Assembly: GCF_038024105.1 (NCBI RefSeq)
Contig: NZ_CP150661.1
Coordinates: 2,933,001 to 2,997,000, forward strand
Direction of reading: 5' to 3'
DNA from: Polaribacter butkevichii
GTDB lineage: Bacteria; Bacteroidota; Bacteroidia; Flavobacteriales; Flavobacteriaceae
Length of the DNA: 64,000 nt
This document shows positions 1-9,004 of the stretch, one piece after another (the stretch's first letter is position 1; every line of letters starts with the position of its first letter). Position numbers and translations under genes: made by a program. The notes beneath the pieces are model-generated. The model saw nothing but the letters and a program-made list of their open reading frames with translations. It had not been told where the DNA came from and made no database searches.

Positions 1-1
1 A

Positions 2-94
2 ATTATTTACTGGTTAAAAAATCAGAAAAATAGTCTCATTAGAAGAGCGAAAACGTTCTTAGAACGTTTAAATGAAAGTACTTATGACAAATAA
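2..94 (+). CDS. C-terminal end of an unidentified gene cut by the window edge
   Basis: An open frame enters from the left edge and ends in TAA at 92-94. About 30 residues are visible, ending in a basic, helical stretch (core RRAKTFLERLNESTYDK). It looks like a real protein tail, loosely like the last helix of LysR-type regulators, but this is too short to name. It overlaps the start of the next gene by 23 bp, or by 11 bp if that gene starts at 84, which suggests translational coupling. Confidence 0.4.
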   Translation: MIYWLKNQKNSLIRRAKTFLERLNESTYDK

Positions 95-2153
95 TATACC
101 TATAGAAGATCAATATAAAAGAACATCTTTATTTGAAAAAGAAAACGTGAATTATCTAGTGCATGTTTTAAAAAGATTTAACACCGTACCTAAAGTTAAC
201 AATATAAATATTATTACGTCTAGTACAGAGCCTAGTATTTTTAAAATTGTGCCTAATAAGTCTATTGTAATTGGTTCTTTATACTTAAAAAATCCTGTTT
301 TAGCGTTGGTTTATTTAAGATACGGTATAGAATGGCAACTATGGTATAAAGCTTTGGGAGCAGAAAAACATGGTACGGCATTGTGTAATATTGCAGCGTT
401 AGAAGTAACAAGAATTTTTTATAAATTATTGCCAAAAGACGACAAAGAAAAATTAAAAAATTTAGATTATTTTTTAATTGATTTGATTAAAAATGAACAA
501 GGATTAAATGCAGAGAATTTATTAAAACACGAGTCTTTAGAAGCTATTCATGGTTTAAATGTTGCTGATAAAGTGTTTAAAAAATCTTGGAAACCTATTA
601 TAGATAATCTGGCAAAACCAACAGAATATTTATTGATGGCTGGTGGAGATTTTAGATTGAATATTGATGAAGTAGATTTGTTAAATAAATATGGTTGCAG
701 ACCTTTTCCAAGACCAGAAGCTTTTACTTTTGCTTCTTCTACCGCAACAAGTGTTTCTAATTTTGCTTATGATAAAACAGATAAAGTAAGAAGTATATTA
801 ATTAAGGATAGTTTAAAAAATGGTTTTCAGAAGACGGCTATCGAATTTTCTGAATCATTAAAAAATAACCTAAAAAAAATATTTAAGTTAAATGATGCTT
901 GTCAAATACTTTTTTCTCCGTCAGGTACAGATTCTTCGCTTCAAATAGCCGCGATTACCCAAATTATTACAGAAAAAGAGATTACACATGTTTTAGTAGC
1001 TTCTGATGAAACAGGTAGTGGTGTAGCTGGTGCGTTAAAAGGTTGTCATTTTGAAAACAATACAGCTCTTAATTATCCTGCTAAAAAAGGAGAAAGAATA
1101 GAAGGGTTTAGAGATATCGATTTGATTAAAATACCTTTTAGAGATGAAAAAGGGAAGTTAAAAACAACAGCACAATTAGATGAGGAAGTTTTTAAAGCCA
1201 TTTCAGATACCAATAAATTAGGTCGTCATATTGTATTGCATGTGATGGATCATTCTAAGCTAGGGTATCAATCGCCTAGTGAAAATATGATGGATAAATT
1301 AAGTACTTTAAAAGATTTATCGATACAAGTTCTTATTGATGCTGCCCAACTTAGATTAGATCCTGCAGATTTAAAAAGTTATTTAAGTAAAGGATATATT
1401 GTTAGTATAACAGGAAGTAAATATTTTACAGGGCCTCCTTACTCAGGAGCTTTAATTTTTCCTGAAACAGTTAGTAAATTAATCGAAACTGCCAAAAACA
1501 CCTTGCCAAAGGGGTTAACCAAATATTACAATCATTCAGATTGGCCAGTGTCTTGGGTGTGTTCTAAGGAGTTATCCGAAGGCTTTAATATTGGTTCTTA
1601 TATGCGTTGGAAAGCAGCGATTGTAGAGATGGACAGATATTACAAAACACCAATTTTATATAGAAATATGGGAATTGAAATGTTTTGCAATTTTGTTGAA
1701 GATTCTATAAAAGAAGCTACTTTTTTAGAAGCTCTTTGTGACGAAGCAAATGAAAATAAGTACGATAATAAAGAATTTGGAATTAGAAATATCCGTACCA
1801 TTTTTCCTTTTTTCATCCTTAAAAACAAAGAAGTGTTGTCTGTAGACAATGTAAAAAAACTGTATGTTTTGTTAAATTCTGATTTATCGAAACAGTTTGA
1901 AGGATCTTCTTTAAAAATTATTAGACTTGCTGCTCAAAAATGTCATATTGGACAAGCGGTAAATGTAAAATACGGAAATGATTTACAAAGTGCTGTTTTA
2001 AGAATTAGTTTGGGGGCAAGAGTTATTTCAGAAAGTTGGGTAAATAGAGATATTAGTCTTTATTTTAGAAATATAGAAGCGCAAATGAATGAAATTACGG
2101 TAATTATTAAAAAAATAGAATTAATTCTTAGCCATCCTGAATTGTTAAAATAA
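72..2153 (+). CDS. Fold-type I PLP-dependent enzyme of unknown substrate
   Basis: A 693-residue protein with the layout of a class V-like PLP enzyme. The motif ITGSKYFTGPPYSGA (about residues 455-469) has the Ser-Lys context expected of the lysine that holds PLP, and the stretch DAAQLRLDP just before it fits the cofactor-ring aspartate. SPSGTDSSLQ (about 281-290) resembles the phosphate-binding turn. The C-terminal third contains AQKCHIGQAV and LRISLGAR, which look like a family signature. It is much longer than ordinary aminotransferases (about 400 residues), with roughly 220 extra N-terminal residues of unknown role. Cytosolic: no signal or membrane segment. ATG 84 is an alternative start; neither has a clear ribosome-binding site. 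It may form an operon with the cut gene upstream. The fold is well supported; the reaction is not known. Confidence 0.7.
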   Translation: MKVLMTNNIPIEDQYKRTSLFEKENVNYLVHVLKRFNTVPKVNNINIITSSTEPSIFKIVPNKSIVIGSLYLKNPVLALVYLRYGIEWQLWYKALGAEKHGTALCNIAALEVTRIFYKLLPKDDKEKLKNLDYFLIDLIKNEQGLNAENLLKHESLEAIHGLNVADKVFKKSWKPIIDNLAKPTEYLLMAGGDFRLNIDEVDLLNKYGCRPFPRPEAFTFASSTATSVSNFAYDKTDKVRSILIKDSLKNGFQKTAIEFSESLKNNLKKIFKLNDACQILFSPSGTDSSLQIAAITQIITEKEITHVLVASDETGSGVAGALKGCHFENNTALNYPAKKGERIEGFRDIDLIKIPFRDEKGKLKTTAQLDEEVFKAISDTNKLGRHIVLHVMDHSKLGYQSPSENMMDKLSTLKDLSIQVLIDAAQLRLDPADLKSYLSKGYIVSITGSKYFTGPPYSGALIFPETVSKLIETAKNTLPKGLTKYYNHSDWPVSWVCSKELSEGFNIGSYMRWKAAIVEMDRYYKTPILYRNMGIEMFCNFVEDSIKEATFLEALCDEANENKYDNKEFGIRNIRTIFPFFILKNKEVLSVDNVKKLYVLLNSDLSKQFEGSSLKIIRLAAQKCHIGQAVNVKYGNDLQSAVLRISLGARVISESWVNRDISLYFRNIEAQMNEITVIIKKIELILSHPELLK

Positions 2154-2245
2154 AAGAGATTGATTGTCTGTAAAACATCATGAATCTAAAAAATATAACA
2201 ATATAGTGGCACCGCAATTTTTTATGATAAAAAATAATTATTTTT

Positions 2246-2326
2246 CCTCTGCGGAAATCAGTGGGATGATCTCCTAATTACGACTTTATATGTCTCGTAG
2301 ATTACGCAAATAATCGCAGATTTTTT
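2246..2326. repeat. Possible remnant of a dispersed flavobacterial repeat
   Basis: The stretch contains spaced variants of a CTGCGGAAATCAGTGGGA / GATTACGCA / TCGCAGATTTTTT pattern, resembling intergenic repeats common in Flavobacteria. There is no second copy in this window, so the call rests on recall of the pattern. Nothing else is seen between 2154 and 2387. Confidence 0.25.
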
Positions 2327-2387
2327 AATAATGATTAAAAACAGATATACAGTAAAAAAGAGATTACTAAGTTAAGTTGTTGGTTTT

Positions 2388-2435
2388 TCCCTTTCTAAAT
2401 TGATAAGAATTATCGATTTAGAAAGGGATTTTTTT
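2388..2435 (+). terminator. Rho-independent terminator
   Basis: A 19-bp stem with one G-T wobble (2388-2406 pairs with 2410-2428) around a 3-base loop, followed by seven Ts. The T tract points it at plus-strand transcripts coming from the PLP gene. Its end touches the stop codon of the convergent small gene. Confidence 0.8.
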
Positions 2436-2853
2436 AAAACATTATTTCGTCTTCAGGTTCACTCTCTTCATCATAATAAGTAGCGGTTGGGCAAAATAAT
2501 AAATCTGTAGGGTTGTCAATATCATATAAATATTCATACCCTCTAGATTCTTTTTTACAAAAAGGCTCTAAAAGTCTTGCCATGTTTGCAAAACCATCTA
2601 AGGTTAGAATGCAGAAAAAAGTTTCATTGTCTTTGGATAAAATGCCTTCATCAGATTTGAATAGGCCGAAAATTAAATTGCAATTACGTGGCGTAATAAA
2701 ATCTACCTGTGCTAAATTTAACTTTTGTTTTTTATCAATAACAGTATCTACCAATAAGTCTCTAAAAAGAATTGCTTCTTCTTTATCAAAATTGTAAAGT
2801 CGTACAATATTTTGATCGTGACCATCTATATTTTCAATATAATCTAATTCCAT
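2434..2853 (-). CDS. Conserved-looking small acidic protein, function unknown
   Basis: 139 residues, acidic, without signal peptide or membrane segment. I do not recognise a domain. Visible features are a central hydrophobic stretch (NETFFCILTLDGFANMARLL) and an acidic tail (YYDEESEPEDEIMF). It starts 9 bp after the polA stop on the same strand, so it is almost certainly co-transcribed with polA. That places it with DNA metabolism by position only. The overlapping plus-strand frame is its shadow. Confidence 0.65.
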   Translation of the reverse strand: MELDYIENIDGHDQNIVRLYNFDKEEAILFRDLLVDTVIDKKQKLNLAQVDFITPRNCNLIFGLFKSDEGILSKDNETFFCILTLDGFANMARLLEPFCKKESRGYEYLYDIDNPTDLLFCPTATYYDEESEPEDEIMF

Positions 2854-2862
2854 TTTTTATAT

Positions 2863-5709
2863 TTAATGCGCTTGTAGCCAATTTTCTCCAATTCCAACTT
2901 CAACATCTAAAGGAACACTCATTTTAAAAGCATTTTCCATTTCGTCTTTTATAATCGGTCTAATAATTTCTAATTCCTCTTTATGCGCATCAAAAACCAA
3001 TTCATCATGCACTTGCAACAACATTTTAGATTTAAAACCTTCTTTTTCAAAACGGTTATGAATATTAATCATGGCTAATTTTATAATATCTGCTGCAGAA
3101 CCTTGTATAGGCGCATTTACAGCATTTCTTTCTGCGCCACTTCTAACCATAGCGTTTCTAGAATTGATATCTTTTAGGTATCTACGTCTGTTTAAAACCG
3201 TTTCTACATAACCATGTTCTCTTGCAAAATCTACTTGTGCAGACATGTATGCTTTTAACTTCGGATACGTTTCGTAATAGGTGTCAATTAGTTCTTTGGC
3301 TTCGCTTCTAGATAAATCTGTTTGATTGCTTAATCCGAAAGCAGAAACACCATAAATAATTCCGAAATTGACTGTTTTAGCGTTACTTCTTTGCTCTCGA
3401 GTAACTTCATTTAAAGGAACATTAAAAACTTTAGCAGCGGTAGAAGCGTGAATATCTTCACCGTTTTTAAAAGCTTCGATCATGTTTTCCTCTTCACTCA
3501 AAGCTGCTATAATTCGCAATTCTATTTGAGAATAATCGGCCGCTAACAACACGTAGTTTTCATCTCTAGGTATAAACGATTTTCTAACCTCTTTACCACG
3601 TTCTGTTCTAATAGGTATGTTCTGTAAATTTGGGTTGTTAGAACTCAATCTTCCCGTTGCAGCAACCGCTTGCATATATTCCGTATGAATTCTTCCTGTT
3701 TTCGGGTTTACTTCATTTGGCAATGCATCTACATACGTACTTTGTAATTTTTTATACTGACGATATTCTTGAATATCTCTAATAATTTTATGGTCTTTTG
3801 CTAAGAAAGATAAAATATCTTCTCCTGTTTTATACTGACCCGTTTTTGTTTTTTTTGGTTTCTTAACCAACTCCATTTTTTCGAACAAAACAATTCCTAA
3901 TTGTTTAGGAGAAGCAATATTAAATTCTTCACCTGCTTGCTCGTAAATATTTTTTTCTAGTCTATCAATATCATCCGTTAAGGCAACAGATAACTCTTTT
4001 AAGAAATCGATATTAATGTTAATTCCCTCAATTTCCATGGCAGTTAATACCGAAACTAAAGGCGTTTCTATATCATTAAAAAGATTGGTTACATTTCCGC
4101 TTTCTAATTCGCTTGTAAACAATTGTTTTAACTGAAACGTAATATCTGCATCTTCTACGGCATATTCTGTTTGGTCTGCAAGCGGAACAACACGCATAGA
4201 AAGTTGATTTTTTCCTTTTTTACCAATCAATTCTGTAATAGAAACCGGTTGGTAATTTAAATACGTTTCTGCCAGCATATCCATATTATGACGCATATCT
4301 GGATTGATCAAATAATGCGCAATCATGGTATCAAATAATTTCCCTTTTACAGGCATATCATAATTGGATAAAACCTTGATATCATATTTTAAATTATGCC
4401 CAATTTTCTCGATTCCATCGGATGTAAAAAACGGTCTAAACTCCTCTAAAATTGCTTTTGTTTCTTCTTGGTCTTCTGGGAACGAAACATAATATCCTTT
4501 ACCAACTTCGTAAGAAAAAGCAATACCTATTAATTCTACTTCTAAAGCTTTTAAACCCGTCGTTTCTGTATCAAAACAAACCGAAGTTTGTTCCATTAAT
4601 TTTTTAAGTAATAATTTTCTAGCAAAAGGCGAATCTATATGTTGGTAAAAATGACTCGTATCTTTTATCGATTTAAAACCAGATGCAATTGCTTCTTCAG
4701 AAACACTTCCGCTTCCAGGAGTCGCAAATAAATCAAACTGCCCTTCTGGAGCTGCTTTTTTACTTTGCAACGGACTTGAGTCCATGTTTTTGTTATCCTC
4801 TACAGAATTTGATTTTTCAGCATTTTCAACAGCAAAAGTTCGTAAGAAATTCGTTAATAAATTTCTGAATTCTAATTCGTTAAAAAGTTCTGTTACTTTT
4901 TCTTTATCTGGTTGGTCTAATTCAAAGTCTTTGGCATCAAAAGTTACCGGAACATCCAACATAATTGTTGCCAGTTGTTTAGAAAGCAAACCTAATTCTC
5001 CGTTTGCTTCTATTTTCTCTTTCATTTTTCCTTTTAGCTCATGGGTATTTGCTAACAGGTTTTCCATAGAACCGTAAGCAGCTAAAAATTTCTTAGCTGT
5101 TTTTTCTCCAACACCTGGTAAACCTGGAATATTATCAGCAGAATCTCCCATCATTCCCAAAAAATCAATTACTTGTTCTGGGTTTTCTACACCAAATTTT
5201 TCTTTTACTTCATCTACTCCCCAAATATCGTAACCACCACCAAAACGAGGTTTATACATAAAGATATTTTCAGAAACTAGTTGCGCAAAATCTTTATCAG
5301 GCGTTACCATATAGGTTTTGTAGCCTTCTTTTTCTGCTTGTTTAGAAAGGGTTCCAATAACATCATCAGCCTCAAAACCTTCTTTAACCATGATAGGGAT
5401 GTGCATGGCTTTTAAAATTTCTTGTATATAAGGTATAGCTAACTTAATGGCTTCCGGAGTTTCATCTCGGTTGGCTTTGTAAGCTTCAAACATTTCTACT
5501 CTGTCCACACTTCCGCCTTTATCAAAACAAACCGCTAAATGATCTGGTCTTTCACGCTTAATAACGTCTAAAAGAGAATTCATAAACCCCATAATTGCAG
5601 AAGTATCCAATCCTTTAGAATTGATTCTTGGGTTCTTTATAAAAGCATAATATCCTCTAAAGATTAATGCAAAAGCATCCACTAAAAAAACTCTTTTTTG
5701 ATCTGACAT
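2863..5709 (-). CDS. polA: DNA polymerase I
   Basis: 948 residues with all three PolI domains: an N-terminal 5' nuclease (starts RVFLVDAFALIFRGYYAF; helix-hairpin-helix GLPGVGEKTAKKF), a 3'-5' exonuclease with intact metal ligands (D380 and E382 in FDTETTG; IGHNLKYD; YAVEDAD), and a family A polymerase with motif A DYSQIELRI, motif B RSNAKTVNFGIIYG and motif C QVHDELVF (catalytic D902). The proofreading residues are kept, unlike in Taq-type enzymes. The frame is open for 34 more codons, but I start at MSDQKRVFLVDAF because homologues begin there and the extension is low in information. A minus-strand TATTTTTG box at 5749-5756 could be its -7 element. It acts in Okazaki fragment processing and repair. 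Confidence 0.97.
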   Translation of the reverse strand: MSDQKRVFLVDAFALIFRGYYAFIKNPRINSKGLDTSAIMGFMNSLLDVIKRERPDHLAVCFDKGGSVDRVEMFEAYKANRDETPEAIKLAIPYIQEILKAMHIPIMVKEGFEADDVIGTLSKQAEKEGYKTYMVTPDKDFAQLVSENIFMYKPRFGGGYDIWGVDEVKEKFGVENPEQVIDFLGMMGDSADNIPGLPGVGEKTAKKFLAAYGSMENLLANTHELKGKMKEKIEANGELGLLSKQLATIMLDVPVTFDAKDFELDQPDKEKVTELFNELEFRNLLTNFLRTFAVENAEKSNSVEDNKNMDSSPLQSKKAAPEGQFDLFATPGSGSVSEEAIASGFKSIKDTSHFYQHIDSPFARKLLLKKLMEQTSVCFDTETTGLKALEVELIGIAFSYEVGKGYYVSFPEDQEETKAILEEFRPFFTSDGIEKIGHNLKYDIKVLSNYDMPVKGKLFDTMIAHYLINPDMRHNMDMLAETYLNYQPVSITELIGKKGKNQLSMRVVPLADQTEYAVEDADITFQLKQLFTSELESGNVTNLFNDIETPLVSVLTAMEIEGININIDFLKELSVALTDDIDRLEKNIYEQAGEEFNIASPKQLGIVLFEKMELVKKPKKTKTGQYKTGEDILSFLAKDHKIIRDIQEYRQYKKLQSTYVDALPNEVNPKTGRIHTEYMQAVAATGRLSSNNPNLQNIPIRTERGKEVRKSFIPRDENYVLLAADYSQIELRIIAALSEEENMIEAFKNGEDIHASTAAKVFNVPLNEVTREQRSNAKTVNFGIIYGVSAFGLSNQTDLSRSEAKELIDTYYETYPKLKAYMSAQVDFAREHGYVETVLNRRRYLKDINSRNAMVRSGAERNAVNAPIQGSAADIIKLAMINIHNRFEKEGFKSKMLLQVHDELVFDAHKEELEIIRPIIKDEMENAFKMSVPLDVEVGIGENWLQAH

Positions 5710-5827
5710 TATATTGGTTTTGTGGTTTAAATGATGATAATTTGACCTCAAAAATAGTGTTTTTTGAGATTCGAGAAAGGTACAAAACTTTAACAAGACG
5801 TTAAAATCCATTCGATATTTAAACAGT

Positions 5828-5835
5828 TATCTTTG
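5828..5835 (+). promoter_or_regulatory. Possible -7 box (TATCTTTG) for the metallophosphoesterase gene
   Basis: Exact match to the Bacteroidota -7 pattern TAnnTTTG, 21 bp before the start codon. No convincing TTTG -33 box is seen 19 bp upstream. Confidence 0.5.
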
Positions 5836-5856
5836 CAACCATTTTAAAATAGAACT

Positions 5857-7080
5857 ATGCCACGTTGGGTTTTTCCTTTAATCATATTAACAATTGTTAT
5901 TGTACTCGTAGAAATTTATACATTTCAAGCATTTAAAATGGTTTCTAAAAGTAAAATAGTTCGTTATTCCTTTCTATTAGTAAGCATTGCGGTTTATATT
6001 AATTTTTTTGTAAACATTATAACCTATTCTAGAAGCGAGGGGCAAACGCCACAGTTTCAAATGGCAATGGGGTTGTTGTTAACTGTTTCTATACCTAAAC
6101 TTGTTATTATCATATTACTTTTTGGAGAAGATGCATATCGTTGGGTGTTAAAATTATTTTCTGCCGTTTCTAGCGGAGAAACAAAAGCTTTGGCAGGTAG
6201 AAGAAAGTTTATTTCTCAATTAGCTTTAGGTTTGGCGTCAATACCTTTTGCAGCTTTTATTTACGGAATTATTCAAGGGAAATACAATTACAAAGTTTTA
6301 AAATATCAATTGAGTTTTAAAGATTTACCTGATGCTTTCGATGGATTTACAATCACTCAAATTTCCGATATTCATTCTGGTAGTTTTACCAATAAAGAAA
6401 AAATACAATACGGAGTCGATTTAATCAATCAGCAAAAATCGGATATCATGTTGTTTACAGGAGATATTGTAAATAATAAAGCCGATGAAATGGATAATTG
6501 GATGGATGTTTTTGATAAATTAGAAGCTAAAGAAGGCAAGTATTCCATTCTTGGTAACCATGATTATGGCGATTATATGGATTGGGAGAATCCGCAAGAT
6601 AAAATAGACAACTTTCAAAAAGTAAAAGACATTCATCAAAAAATAGGGTTCGATTTATTGTTAGATGAGCATCGTTATTTAGAAAAAGACGGACAAAAAA
6701 TTGCTTTAGTAGGTGTAGAAAATTGGGGAAAAGGATTTAACCAAGCAGGCGATTTGGCAAAAGCCTCTGCAAACATCAAAAAAGAAGATTTTAAAATATT
6801 AATGTCTCACGATCCAAGTCATTGGGAATATAAAGTAAAAAAAGATCCTTTTAATTATCACCTTACTTTAAGTGGTCATACACATGGTTTGCAAATGGGT
6901 ATCGAAATTCCGGGTTGGTTAAAATGGAGTCCTTCTAAATATGTGTACAAACAATGGGCAGGTTTGTACGAAGAATACGGTAGATATATTAATGTAAACC
7001 GAGGTTTTGGGTATCATGCATTTCCGGGTAGAGTAGGAATTTGGCCAGAAATTACGGTGATAGAATTGAAGAAAGCTTGA
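5857..7080 (+). CDS. Membrane-anchored metallophosphoesterase
   Basis: 407 residues. The N-terminal ~150 residues hold four hydrophobic segments (near residues 3-25, 35-55, 70-90, 118-140). A calcineurin-like metallophosphoesterase domain follows. Its metal ligands are all visible: D171 and H173 (ISDIHSG), D203 (TGDIVNN), N234-H235-D236 (GNHD), SHDPSHW near 311, and G340-H341-T-H343. It resembles the YkuE/YaeI group that acts on phosphorylated lipids at the membrane; the substrate here is unknown. It is divergent from polA. Confidence 0.85.
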   Translation: MPRWVFPLIILTIVIVLVEIYTFQAFKMVSKSKIVRYSFLLVSIAVYINFFVNIITYSRSEGQTPQFQMAMGLLLTVSIPKLVIIILLFGEDAYRWVLKLFSAVSSGETKALAGRRKFISQLALGLASIPFAAFIYGIIQGKYNYKVLKYQLSFKDLPDAFDGFTITQISDIHSGSFTNKEKIQYGVDLINQQKSDIMLFTGDIVNNKADEMDNWMDVFDKLEAKEGKYSILGNHDYGDYMDWENPQDKIDNFQKVKDIHQKIGFDLLLDEHRYLEKDGQKIALVGVENWGKGFNQAGDLAKASANIKKEDFKILMSHDPSHWEYKVKKDPFNYHLTLSGHTHGLQMGIEIPGWLKWSPSKYVYKQWAGLYEEYGRYINVNRGFGYHAFPGRVGIWPEITVIELKKA

Positions 7081-7168
7081 TAATCAGACCATTTAATTAC
7101 TTTTCTTTATATTTGTGTAGTTACAAATAGATATTTACACATTTTCCCTCTTTTAAAAAATTTATATT

Positions 7169-7462
7169 ATGGCAAAATTTGGTGATATAATTAGTACTGA
7201 AAAACCTGTTTTAATCGACTTTTATACAGATTGGAATGATGCAGATAACGCAGTACATACCCTAAGAGATGTAGCTGCTGCATTGGGTGAAAAAGCCAAA
7301 GTAATTAAGATAGATATTAAAAAGAATGAACTACTGGCAGATGCTTTGCGAGTAAAGGGAAACCCTACTTTTATGATCTATAAAAATGGCCAAATGAAAT
7401 GGCGTCAAACTGGTTTGCAAGACGCAAATACCTTAATTGGTTTGATACAAGAATACCTTTAA
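7169..7462 (+). CDS. Thioredoxin-fold protein lacking the redox cysteines
   Basis: 97 residues with the thioredoxin outline: PVLIDFYTDW, a central VIKIDIKKNELLADALRVKGNPTF segment with the cis-proline (NPT), then FMIYKNGQMKWRQTG. Where a thioredoxin has WCGPC, this protein has WNDAD, so both active-site cysteines are gone and it contains no cysteine at all. It therefore cannot act as a disulfide reductase; a binding or chaperone role is an inference. Size and fold are otherwise normal, and no frameshift is seen. A TATATTTG box lies at 7108-7115. A dispersed repeat starts 5 bp after the stop codon. Confidence 0.85.
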   Translation: MAKFGDIISTEKPVLIDFYTDWNDADNAVHTLRDVAAALGEKAKVIKIDIKKNELLADALRVKGNPTFMIYKNGQMKWRQTGLQDANTLIGLIQEYL

Positions 7463-7467
7463 TTTTT

Positions 7468-7636
7468 TTAGAAGCTATTTCCTGCTTTCACTACTCGCTT
7501 TTTTTACTTCTGTTCTCGATACAAATTTTTCATTCTTCAAAATTCACTCGAACTGACAGTAAAAAAGAGCTCAAACAGATAGCCTGTTTTGAGCATTGTC
7601 GAAAGGTTCAATCAGGGCTAGAGCTTGTTTGCTAAC
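7468..7636. repeat. Dispersed intergenic repeat, copy 1, with internal insertions
   Basis: Starts TTAGAAGCTATTTCC and shares with 40970-41066 the blocks GCTTTCA-TACTCGCTTTTTTT, AAAAAAGAGCTCAAACA and TTCAATC-GGGCTAG. Relative to that copy it has two extra pieces: 7506-7560, which contains TTCTCGATACAAATTTTTCATT, and about 7579-7607. Both look like other small repeats nested within it. It is non-coding. Confidence 0.7.
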
Positions 7637-7640
7637 CTTT

Positions 7641-7790
7641 GTCATTGCGAGGCACGAAGCAATCTCTATTTTCGCTTACTGTCAAATCGAGTGGATTTTA
7701 TTTTTTATGAAATTAGTATCGAGATGCGATCCTTAAAATTAAGGAAAGTTATAAGATTTCTCAATCGCGAAAAGCTCATCTCGAAATGAC
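7641..7790. repeat. MITE/REP-like element, copy A (150 bp)
   Basis: Begins GTCATTGCGAGGCACGAAGC and ends TCTCGAAATGAC, so its ends are imperfect inverted repeats. Its sequence matches 7877-8027 along the whole length, with scattered substitutions. No gene lies between 7463 and 8334; short open frames here are repeat sequence. Confidence 0.75.
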
Positions 7791-7876
7791 ATTTGGAGGT
7801 ATGATTTCCTTTTTTAAAAGCAAAATACACTATGTTTTCTGTGTTTCTATTTGGTAGGTAGTGTAAAAAACGATCC

Positions 7877-8027
7877 GTCATTGCGAGGCACGAAGCAATC
7901 TCTATTTTCACTTTTTGTCACATCGAGTAAATTTCATTTTTTTATGAAATTAGTATCGAGATGCGATTATTAAAATGAAGGAAAATTATAAGATTTCTCA
8001 ATCGCGAAAAGCTCATTTCGAAATGAT
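7877..8027. repeat. MITE/REP-like element, copy B (151 bp)
   Basis: Second direct copy of the element at 7641-7790, offset 236 bp. Shared blocks include the first 33 bases, ATGAAATTAGTATCGAGATG, and ATAAGATTTCTCAATCGCG. The right end has decayed (AAATGATA rather than AAATGACA). Confidence 0.75.
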
Positions 8028-8115
8028 AATTTGGGCGTTTTATTGGCTACTTATAGTAAAATATACTATGTTATTATAAAGTAGATTTTGTGTAAAATGA
8101 TTTTAGCAACTAATT

Positions 8116-8182
8116 GTCATTCCTGCGTAGGCAGGAATCTATATCAAATTAAGTATGGATTCCTGTTTTCACAGGAATGACA
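8116..8182. repeat. Palindromic repeat of the GTCATTCCTGCG type
   Basis: GTCATTCCTGCGTAGGCAGG on the left and ACAGGAATGAC on the right form a long imperfect hairpin about 67 bp across. The left half has its own inner palindrome (CCTGCGTAGGCAGG). This kind of element is widespread in bacterial intergenic DNA. Confidence 0.7.
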
Positions 8183-8276
8183 AAGGGAAAAAACAATTAA
8201 ATAGATAAGAAGCCATAAAGTCTTCGGTAAGCTCAAACTAATATATTGAATAGTAATATTAATGAAAATTTACAAT

Positions 8277-8323
8277 GTCACACTGAGTTTGTTGAAGTGT
8301 TAAAAAGCTCATTCGAAATGACA
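8277..8323. repeat. Partial REP-like fragment
   Basis: GTCACACTGAG...AAAAGCTCATTCGAAATGACA repeats the right end of the elements at 7641 and 7877 with a different left end. It abuts the 3' end of the deacetylase gene. Confidence 0.5.
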
Positions 8324-8334
8324 TTCTGTAATTT

Positions 8335-8994
8335 CTATATCGACTTAAAAACAAACCCTTTATCAGAAAAATGTTTTAATACTTTTGGCAGTGCATATTG
8401 CATTCTTTCGGCAGCTTTAACACTATCATGAAAAACAATAATATTACCTGATTTGGTGTTTTTTAAAGCATTTTCTAAACATTTTTCATTAGAAATCGTT
8501 GTGTCAAAATCAGCAGATAAAACACTCCACATAATAATTTTATAGCCTCTTTTTATGAGTTCTTTAGCTTGTGCTTTTTTTATCTTTCCGTAAGGCGGTC
8601 TGAAAAGTTTTAAGTTTTGAGTTTTAAGTTTTGAGTATTCTGGTTTTTTAAATTGTTCAATTGTTTTCTCGCATTCTAAAACATTTTCAACATAAGTTGC
8701 GGTTTTGTTTTTCCAACCTTTTAAGTGGTTTTGCGTATGGTTTCCTATAGCATGCCCATTTGTAATTATATTCTTAAAAATATCAGGATGATTTTGTATG
8801 TTTTTTCCAATACAAAAAAAGGTGGCTTTTGCCTTGTATTTTTGTAATTCGGCTAAAACAAATTGGGTTACTTCTGGGGTTGGTCCATCATCAAAAGTTA
8901 GAAAAATTTCTTTTTTCTGGGCGTTAAAACGCCACGTATATTTAGAGAATAATCTCATAATAAAACGTGGCGTTCTGGGGAAATAACTTTTCAT
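8335..8994 (-). CDS. Polysaccharide deacetylase (NodB-type)
   Basis: 219 residues of NodB homology. Metal and catalytic residues are visible: TFDDGP (D35, D36), GNHTQNH (H86, H90), RPPYGK, and a late IVFHDS histidine. Family members remove acetyl groups from peptidoglycan or other N-acetylated sugars. There is no clear signal peptide; a short hydrophobic and basic N-terminus (FPRTPRFIMRLFSKYTWRF) could associate with membrane. It lies 10 bp downstream of the DUF2723 gene on the same strand, so the two are probably one operon acting on the envelope. The substrate is unknown. Confidence 0.88.
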   Translation of the reverse strand: MKSYFPRTPRFIMRLFSKYTWRFNAQKKEIFLTFDDGPTPEVTQFVLAELQKYKAKATFFCIGKNIQNHPDIFKNIITNGHAIGNHTQNHLKGWKNKTATYVENVLECEKTIEQFKKPEYSKLKTQNLKLFRPPYGKIKKAQAKELIKRGYKIIMWSVLSADFDTTISNEKCLENALKNTKSGNIIVFHDSVKAAERMQYALPKVLKHFSDKGFVFKSI

Positions 8995-9004
8995 TTATAA
9001 ACTA

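Noticed and set aside
5710..5811. 34-codon N-terminal extension of polA
   Set aside because: Low-complexity residues before MSDQKRVFLVDAF and it covers a likely promoter box; the 5' nuclease domain starts at the later Met.
7705..7911. 68-codon minus-strand frame in the repeat cluster
   Set aside because: Spans parts of two REP/MITE-like copies; it is repeat sequence by chance open.
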